Positions 60,323-64,000 of a DNA stretch of 64,000 nt are shown here, in pieces (the stretch's first letter is position 1; every line of letters starts with the position of its first letter). The notes below the pieces were generated by a model. That model was not told the origin of the DNA, did no database searches, and saw nothing but the letters and a program-made list of their open reading frames with translations. Origin of the DNA: an uncultured Pelagibacteraceae bacterium (GTDB lineage: Bacteria; Pseudomonadota; Alphaproteobacteria; Pelagibacterales; Pelagibacteraceae); the NCBI GenBank assembly GCA_902590505.1, contig CACIWZ010000002.1:62001-126000 (forward strand), in the 5' to 3' direction. Made by a program: the position numbers and the translations under genes.

Positions 60323-60823
60323 CTAAGGTTTTTTTTTAATAGATTTAGTTTGCAAACGTTTCCACTTTTCGAAATTTGATTTTATTTTTTCATCAAAATT
60401 TCCGATAATTGAGGCCGCTAATAATCCAGCATTCATTGATCCGTTTATAGCCATAGTAGCAACTGGACAACCTTTTGGCATTTGCACTATTGATAATAAG
60501 CTATCTAAACCTTTAAGTTTTTTTGACTCAATTGGAACGCCAATAACAGGCACACTCGATAAAGATGCTACCATTCCTGGTAAATGGGCTGAGCCACCGG
60601 CTCCAGCTACAATAACGCCAAATCCATTTTTTGAGGCTGTCTCAGCAAATTCAAACATTCTTTTAGGTGTTCTATGTGCACTTACTATTGATACTTGAAA
60701 TTTAATCTTTAGAGTCTTTAAAATTTTCTCACAATCTTTCATTACGGCATAGTCTGATTTAGACCCCATAATGATTGCCACTTTGTTATTTAGTTTATTA
60801 CGCTTCACAAATAAGTTTAACAA
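60323..60823 (-). CDS. purE: N5-carboxyaminoimidazole ribonucleotide mutase
   Basis: Moves the carboxyl group from N5 to C4 of the imidazole in purine synthesis. Motifs AIIMGSKSDYAVM, SAHRTPKRMFEFA, AGAGGSAHLPGMVAS, and VPIESKKLKGLDSLLSIVQMP are intact. The 166-aa reading starts with TTG; a GTG five codons in (VKRNKLNNK) is an alternative. Neither has a Shine-Dalgarno. A terminator-like hairpin lies 20 nt upstream of the start, so transcription into purEK may be attenuated. Confidence 0.93.
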   Translation of the reverse strand: MLNLFVKRNKLNNKVAIIMGSKSDYAVMKDCEKILKTLKIKFQVSIVSAHRTPKRMFEFAETASKNGFGVIVAGAGGSAHLPGMVASLSSVPVIGVPIESKKLKGLDSLLSIVQMPKGCPVATMAINGSMNAGLLAASIIGNFDEKIKSNFEKWKRLQTKSIKKKP

Positions 60824-60842
60824 TTATTGATATAAAAACAAT

Positions 60843-60861
60843 GGCCTAATTAGATTAAGCC
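60843..60861 (-). terminator. Terminator-like hairpin upstream of purE
   Basis: On the minus strand GGCTTAAT-CTA-ATTAGGCC (one mismatch in 8 bp) is followed by ATTGTTTTTAT, an intrinsic-terminator layout. It should end a minus-strand transcript coming from the ybgC side, or act as an attenuator in the purEK leader. The stem is short and interrupted, so strength is uncertain. Confidence 0.5.
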
Positions 60862-61119
60862 ACTGATTTGTTTAGGAGGAAAGATTATGCTCGAACTTTA
60901 AAATTGAGAAATTTTGGACTATTTTGAAGCTCGAAAAGAGAGATTTTTTTGAATTTTTTATTAATGTTAGTTTTTAACTTGTTTTTTTTTAGTTGTTTGA
61001 TTCTCATAATTTCTTTTAGTTTATTTTTAACTCTATGAGTATTGCTGAATTTGCAAACTTGAGTTGAATATAGTTTATAACGAAAATTTAGGCAAATATT
61101 AGGCGTTTCTTGACCAAAT
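60862..61119. other. Gap between the ybgC-like gene and purE
   Basis: This gap contains no recognised gene. On the minus strand one frame stays open for roughly 80 codons, but its only ATG gives 40 residues (see next entry). On the plus strand a perfect AGGAGG at 60875-60880 precedes ATG CTC GAA CTT TAA, a four-codon frame. Which strand is meaningful is unclear. Confidence 0.35.
60885..61007 (-). CDS. Possible 40-aa basic protein (weak)
   Basis: The frame reads MRIKQLKKNKLKTN at the start and FELQNSPKFLNFKVRA at the end, 40 residues, rich in lysine. It stays open a further 40 or so codons upstream without a standard start codon. Support: it ends 24 nt before a terminator-like hairpin on the same strand. 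Against: no Shine-Dalgarno, and AT-rich sequence tends to give lysine-rich frames by chance. Confidence 0.3.
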   Translation of the reverse strand: MRIKQLKKNKLKTNINKKFKKISLFELQNSPKFLNFKVRA

Positions 61120-61512
61120 TTAAATTTTTGTAAAAAAATCTTTAGAAAGTCTTTTTATTGACCCACTTCGATCTACCACTGCTAGTTCCACTTCTGCACT
61201 AACAAGAACTTCCCCGCCTCTTTTAACCTCTTGAAGCAAGTTTAATCTTACGTTGGTTTTTTTTAAAACGGTTGTTTCAATACTTAAATTATCCTCAAAA
61301 ACCGCCCCTTTTATATAATTTATGTTACAATTTTTTACAACAAACATTATATCGTGTTCGTTCATAAGTTGAGTTAAAGTAAGACCAAATTTTTCGTGTA
61401 TTAGCTCCGTTCTAGCTCTCTCGATATACTGAAGATATCTAGAATAAAAAACCCGACCAAAGTCAACGTCCTCAACAAAAACTTTTAATTTATAAATGTG
61501 GCTTTTGGACAT
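61120..61512 (-). CDS. Acyl-CoA thioesterase, YbgC/4-hydroxybenzoyl-CoA thioesterase family
   Basis: Hotdog-fold thioesterase of about 130 aa. The family active-site stretch reads VFVEDVDFGRVFYSRYLQYIERARTELI, with the catalytic aspartate and the GxVFY segment. Members hydrolyse short-chain acyl-CoA or acyl-ACP, and YbgC is linked to the Tol-Pal system, though no tol gene is in the window. I chose the ATG at 61512 (MSKSHIYKLK) from alignment with family starts; another ATG lies four codons upstream. Confidence 0.87.
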   Translation of the reverse strand: MSKSHIYKLKVFVEDVDFGRVFYSRYLQYIERARTELIHEKFGLTLTQLMNEHDIMFVVKNCNINYIKGAVFEDNLSIETTVLKKTNVRLNLLQEVKRGGEVLVSAEVELAVVDRSGSIKRLSKDFFTKI

Positions 61513-61620
61513 AATTTCAATCATAAGGCTAAAGTTTATCTTATTCAATAAAGTTTCAATTTCTTTTTTTGGTCCAAATTATGCCAAGCAAAGCACAGAC
61601 TTTAACTTTAAATTTTAATC

Positions 61621-61824
61621 ATGAAAATATTATCTACTTTTATGTTGTTGCTTATGTTGTCTAATTGTGCTGGGAGCAACATGGCCAAAGTAAAATTTGG
61701 CAAAAGATGTACAGCTGCCGATGAGAATGGTTTAAAAGAAAGCTCGTATGTTTGGGTCATTTCAAAAGAAGCACTTAAATCATTTGATAAGAGAATAAAT
61801 AAATCTAATTGTTCAGATATTTAA
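61621..61824 (+). CDS. Small lipoprotein
   Basis: A 67-aa protein whose start MKILSTFMLLLMLSNC is a lipoprotein signal with lipobox L-S-N-C (C16). The mature part is about 50 residues with two further cysteines (KRCTAA and SNCSDI) and no recognised domain. It is preceded by a 72-bp gap (before the divergent thioesterase's region) and followed by the hairpin of the MBL-fold gene. Confidence 0.75.
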   Translation: MKILSTFMLLLMLSNCAGSNMAKVKFGKRCTAADENGLKESSYVWVISKEALKSFDKRINKSNCSDI

Positions 61825-61852
61825 TTTCCTTTTAAATTTAGTTGTCTGTGCT

Positions 61853-61880
61853 AATAAGGGGTATGCGAATACCCCTTATT
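61853..61880 (+). promoter_or_regulatory. Perfect 12-bp hairpin enclosing the MBL-fold start codon
   Basis: AATAAGGGGTAT (61853-61864) pairs perfectly with ATACCCCTTATT (61869-61880) around a GCGA tetraloop. The ATG at 61863-61865 straddles the stem end and loop, and the only Shine-Dalgarno-like bases (AAGGGG) are locked in the stem. In RNA this would hide the start. It may alternatively end the lipoprotein transcript, but no T-run follows. Confidence 0.7.
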
Positions 61881-62945
61881 CTGTGTACATTATTTTCATT
61901 AAGTATTAGTTTAAATGCTATGGAAAAAAAACCCTATCATCATGTTTATAAAGACGGAAAATTATATGCTTTTAGAAACCTTGAAGGAGGTCCAAAAAGG
62001 GATCCTAATTTTAAATGGGATTGGAAAGTTTTTAGGGAGGAAAAAAAGAAACTTAAGATTGATTATCCACCCGAACATGTAATTGATAAGCAAGTAGTTT
62101 TAAAAAATCTTGAAAAACATAAATCTGACTCATTTGTCATGTGGCTTGATCACGCGAGCTTTATAATTAAACTTGGAAACACTACAATTATTACTGATCC
62201 AGTTTTCGAAAAGAATTATGGACCTATGATATTTGGTCCCAAGAAATACATAGAATCTCCTTTAACTCTTAAAGAACTTCCTAAAATAGATTTATTTTTG
62301 CTAACACACAATCATTATGATCACATGAGTATTCGTACGATAAAAAACTTTCCTTATAAGAATACTAAAGTTCTTGTGCCTCTAAAGCTTGGAAAATATT
62401 TCACAAAAAATGGATATAAAAAAGATACTGTTAAAGAAATGGATTGGTTTGATAAAATTAAAATTAATGATGAAATCACAGTTACAATGCTTCCAAGTCA
62501 ACATTGGTCCAAACGATGGATCTGGGGAAATGGAAATACAAATAGATCACTTTGGGGAAGTTTTTTAATTGAATACAAAGATAAAAAAATCTTTTTTGCT
62601 TGTGATACTGGACCGGCACCATTTTACAAGGAATTAGGAAAAAAATTTGGTCCTATCGATTTAGGTTTTGGAAATTTGGGTGCATATAATTTCTATCCAT
62701 TGGTTCCAGTCAAGGATAAATCTACAGCTCACGCAAACCCTGAAGAGCTTTTATCTTTAATGAAAGACTTAGGAGTTAAAAAAATTGTAGGAATGCATTG
62801 GGGAACAGCAATATTAAGTTTGGAGCCAATCTGGGAACCTCCCGTACGATTTAAAGAAAATGCTGAAAAGTTCGGCTATAAAAAAGACGAAGCAATTATA
62901 TTCAAAATTGGTGAAATTAAAAAATTAAAAGATCTTATCAACTAA
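61863..62945 (+). CDS. Exported MBL-fold metallo-hydrolase (NAPE-PLD/UlaG-like)
   Basis: A 360-aa metallo-beta-lactamase-fold protein with a signal peptide (MRIPLILCTLFSLSISLNA). Metal-binding motifs: THNHYDHMS, PSQHWSKR, FACDTGPAP and GMHWGTA. The order and WLDHASFIIKLGNTTIITDPVF resemble N-acyl-phosphatidylethanolamine phospholipase D and related lactonases. Periplasmic action on a lipid or lactone is inference. I prefer the ATG at 61863; a TTG seven codons upstream would place the hairpin inside the coding region. Confidence 0.87.
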   Translation: MRIPLILCTLFSLSISLNAMEKKPYHHVYKDGKLYAFRNLEGGPKRDPNFKWDWKVFREEKKKLKIDYPPEHVIDKQVVLKNLEKHKSDSFVMWLDHASFIIKLGNTTIITDPVFEKNYGPMIFGPKKYIESPLTLKELPKIDLFLLTHNHYDHMSIRTIKNFPYKNTKVLVPLKLGKYFTKNGYKKDTVKEMDWFDKIKINDEITVTMLPSQHWSKRWIWGNGNTNRSLWGSFLIEYKDKKIFFACDTGPAPFYKELGKKFGPIDLGFGNLGAYNFYPLVPVKDKSTAHANPEELLSLMKDLGVKKIVGMHWGTAILSLEPIWEPPVRFKENAEKFGYKKDEAIIFKIGEIKKLKDLIN

Positions 62946-64000
62946 CCTTTTTTTTATTTCTTTCCCTATCGAGCAGTTTTGTTAGTGAGTCAACCATGAG
63001 ATCCGACGCCTTGAATATTTCAGTCGATTTAAATTCGTGAGAAAAATTTTTCTCCGGATTTGATCTATCTTCAATTACTATTCCTTCATCTGGTGAATTA
63101 TTCTTAATATAAATTAAAATCAACCAATCATCTTCATTAGTATCATCCCATTTTATAAATATTTCACCAGTTTCAAACCTACGATCAACTACTCTCATGA
63201 TGCTTAAGTATTTTGGAATATATCTTTTATTAATTTGGAAACATAAGCTATGAGCTGACCTATAGAAACTTTCTAAAGCATACTCGATCTTTTCGCGTTC
63301 TTCATTATAAACCCTCTCCTTTTCTAGTAGAGTTGCTTTATCATCGGTGTCTTCAATTTTTATTCCAAGCTGAGCAACTCTTTCTCTAATTGCCTCATTA
63401 ACTTTTTGCTCTCTTAAAGACTTATATTTTTCTTTAATTTTATTTATTCGTTGCTGAACTTCCTCGTATGACTCTCTTTGTTGACTGAGTACATATTTCT
63501 CTAAATTTTTAATTTCTAGGGCTTCTCTTTTTCTAAATTGCTCTATTTTTCTTTCTAATTTTATTTGTTCTAAAAATTTTCTTTGTTTCTCTGCTTGTTC
63601 CTTTCTTAATTCTGCTTGCTCTAATCTAATAAATTTTTGTAATTCTATTTTTCTTTCACGACCTAACTTTTCCTCTTCCTTGAGCTCCATGGCTTTAGCT
63701 TTAATTGCAAGATCTTCTTGCTGCTTAAAACGTCTTTGAGCTTCTATTTTTTCTCTTTGCATTGACTGAATTTTAATTTTTCTTTGCTTAGCCCTCTCCT
63801 CATCAATAACTTTTTTTAAATTTGAAATACGATTAGACATACCTTGAAAAAACTTCTGTAGAGATCTGTCTAAATTAAAGTTGAAACTGAGTATTGTTTT
63901 AAGTTTGTCGCTTAAACTTAAAAGTCTTGAAACGATCGCTCTTGTTTTTTGGGCTTTTTTTTTGGTTTTAAATTTTAGTTTAGACTTTTGATTTTTTTTA
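62938..64000 (-). CDS. Charged coiled-coil protein, probably 5'-truncated by the window edge
   Basis: An ATG at 63840 would give 300 aa, but the frame stays open for a further 53 codons to the window edge with protein-like content (TRAIVSRLLSLSDKLKTIL), so the gene may start outside. Residues after that ATG form a long glutamate/lysine/arginine/glutamine coiled coil (about 1-150); the C-terminal part (about 190-290) looks globular with YIPKYLSIMRVVDRRF and FIKWDDTNEDDWLILIY. No family recognised. Its end overlaps the MBL-fold gene by 8 bp. Confidence 0.75.
   Translation of the reverse strand, partial: KKNQKSKLKFKTKKKAQKTRAIVSRLLSLSDKLKTILSFNFNLDRSLQKFFQGMSNRISNLKKVIDEERAKQRKIKIQSMQREKIEAQRRFKQQEDLAIKAKAMELKEEEKLGRERKIELQKFIRLEQAELRKEQAEKQRKFLEQIKLERKIEQFRKREALEIKNLEKYVLSQQRESYEEVQQRINKIKEKYKSLREQKVNEAIRERVAQLGIKIEDTDDKATLLEKERVYNEEREKIEYALESFYRSAHSLCFQINKRYIPKYLSIMRVVDRRFETGEIFIKWDDTNEDDWLILIYIKNNSPDEGIVIEDRSNPEKNFSHEFKSTEIFKASDLMVDSLTKLLDRERNKKKVS

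Noticed and set aside
1-64000. Mobile elements, prophage, CRISPR arrays, toxin-antitoxin pairs, rRNA
   Set aside because: No transposase, integrase, direct-repeat array or phage gene was seen; gene order and composition look native throughout.

Overview
The window is a compact, AT-rich (about 30% GC by eye) alphaproteobacterial chromosome segment. Gene content and order point to SAR11 (Pelagibacterales) or a close relative. The evidence is lysine- and isoleucine-rich proteins, intergenic gaps mostly under 100 bp, start/stop overlaps between neighbours, and alphaproteobacterial gene orders: ffs-dnaX-ybaB-recR, argD-argF beside gcrA, rnd-kdsD-lptC-lptB, and aroA-cmk-rpsA-ihfB-pyrF-trpFBA-accD-folC. 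I see no insertion sequence, prophage, integrase, CRISPR array or rRNA. There is one tRNA (His) and one SRP RNA.

Layout. 1-2.5 kb: hisG-hisZ-hisS with tRNA-His directly in front of hisS. 2.7-4.2 kb: cold-shock protein and accA, the latter with an unusual membrane tail. 4.2-14.2 kb: housekeeping genes, namely malate synthase G, recR-ybaB-dnaX-SRP RNA, pheA-kdsB, a membrane-anchored cytochrome c, argF-argD and an ABC-2 permease. 14.4-16.2 kb: gcrA, a small membrane protein, and an arsenate reductase plus MIP-channel pair.

16.4-36.6 kb is a phosphate-stress island of about 20 kb: ppx-ppk, sixA, phoB-phoU-pstBACS, an unknown exported protein, phoR, a GT4 glycosyltransferase, a PlcP-like phosphoesterase, a diacylglycerol-kinase-family lipid kinase, a tiny lysine-rich protein, ugpQ and ugpCEAB. 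Together these would sense phosphate (PhoR/PhoB/PhoU), import phosphate (Pst) and glycerol-3-phosphate or its diesters (Ugp, UgpQ), store polyphosphate (Ppk/Ppx), and exchange membrane phospholipids for glycolipids (PlcP, glycosyltransferase). Two motifs of the same form, TTKTAAC-N4-CTGTAAY, lie in front of pstS and plcP and are good PhoB-box candidates.

36.7-50.4 kb: an SMR-type membrane protein, an NDUFA9-like protein, then a long plus-strand run from rnd to folC. In this run TrpF, TrpB and TrpA keep their minimal catalytic residues but have lost several otherwise near-invariant active-site and phosphate-loop motifs, and the FolC homologue has lost several key residues. This co-diverged block is the most unusual protein-level feature of the window. 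50.4-55.5 kb: trxA, sbcB, rmuC, an ADP-ribosylglycohydrolase-family protein with an altered metal site, rlmN, and a small protein with a structured leader. 55.6-64 kb: small membrane and basic proteins, an NAD(P)H oxidoreductase, a FAH-family hydrolase, an SRAP peptidase, a TauD-type dioxygenase, purEK, a YbgC-like thioesterase, a lipoprotein, an MBL-fold hydrolase whose start codon lies in a perfect 12-bp hairpin, and a coiled-coil protein open to the window edge.

A recurring theme is precise stem-loops at gene borders: at or before start codons, behind periplasmic binding-protein genes, and as terminators. I read motifs by eye, so every family assignment rests on recognised motifs and gene order rather than on a database search.
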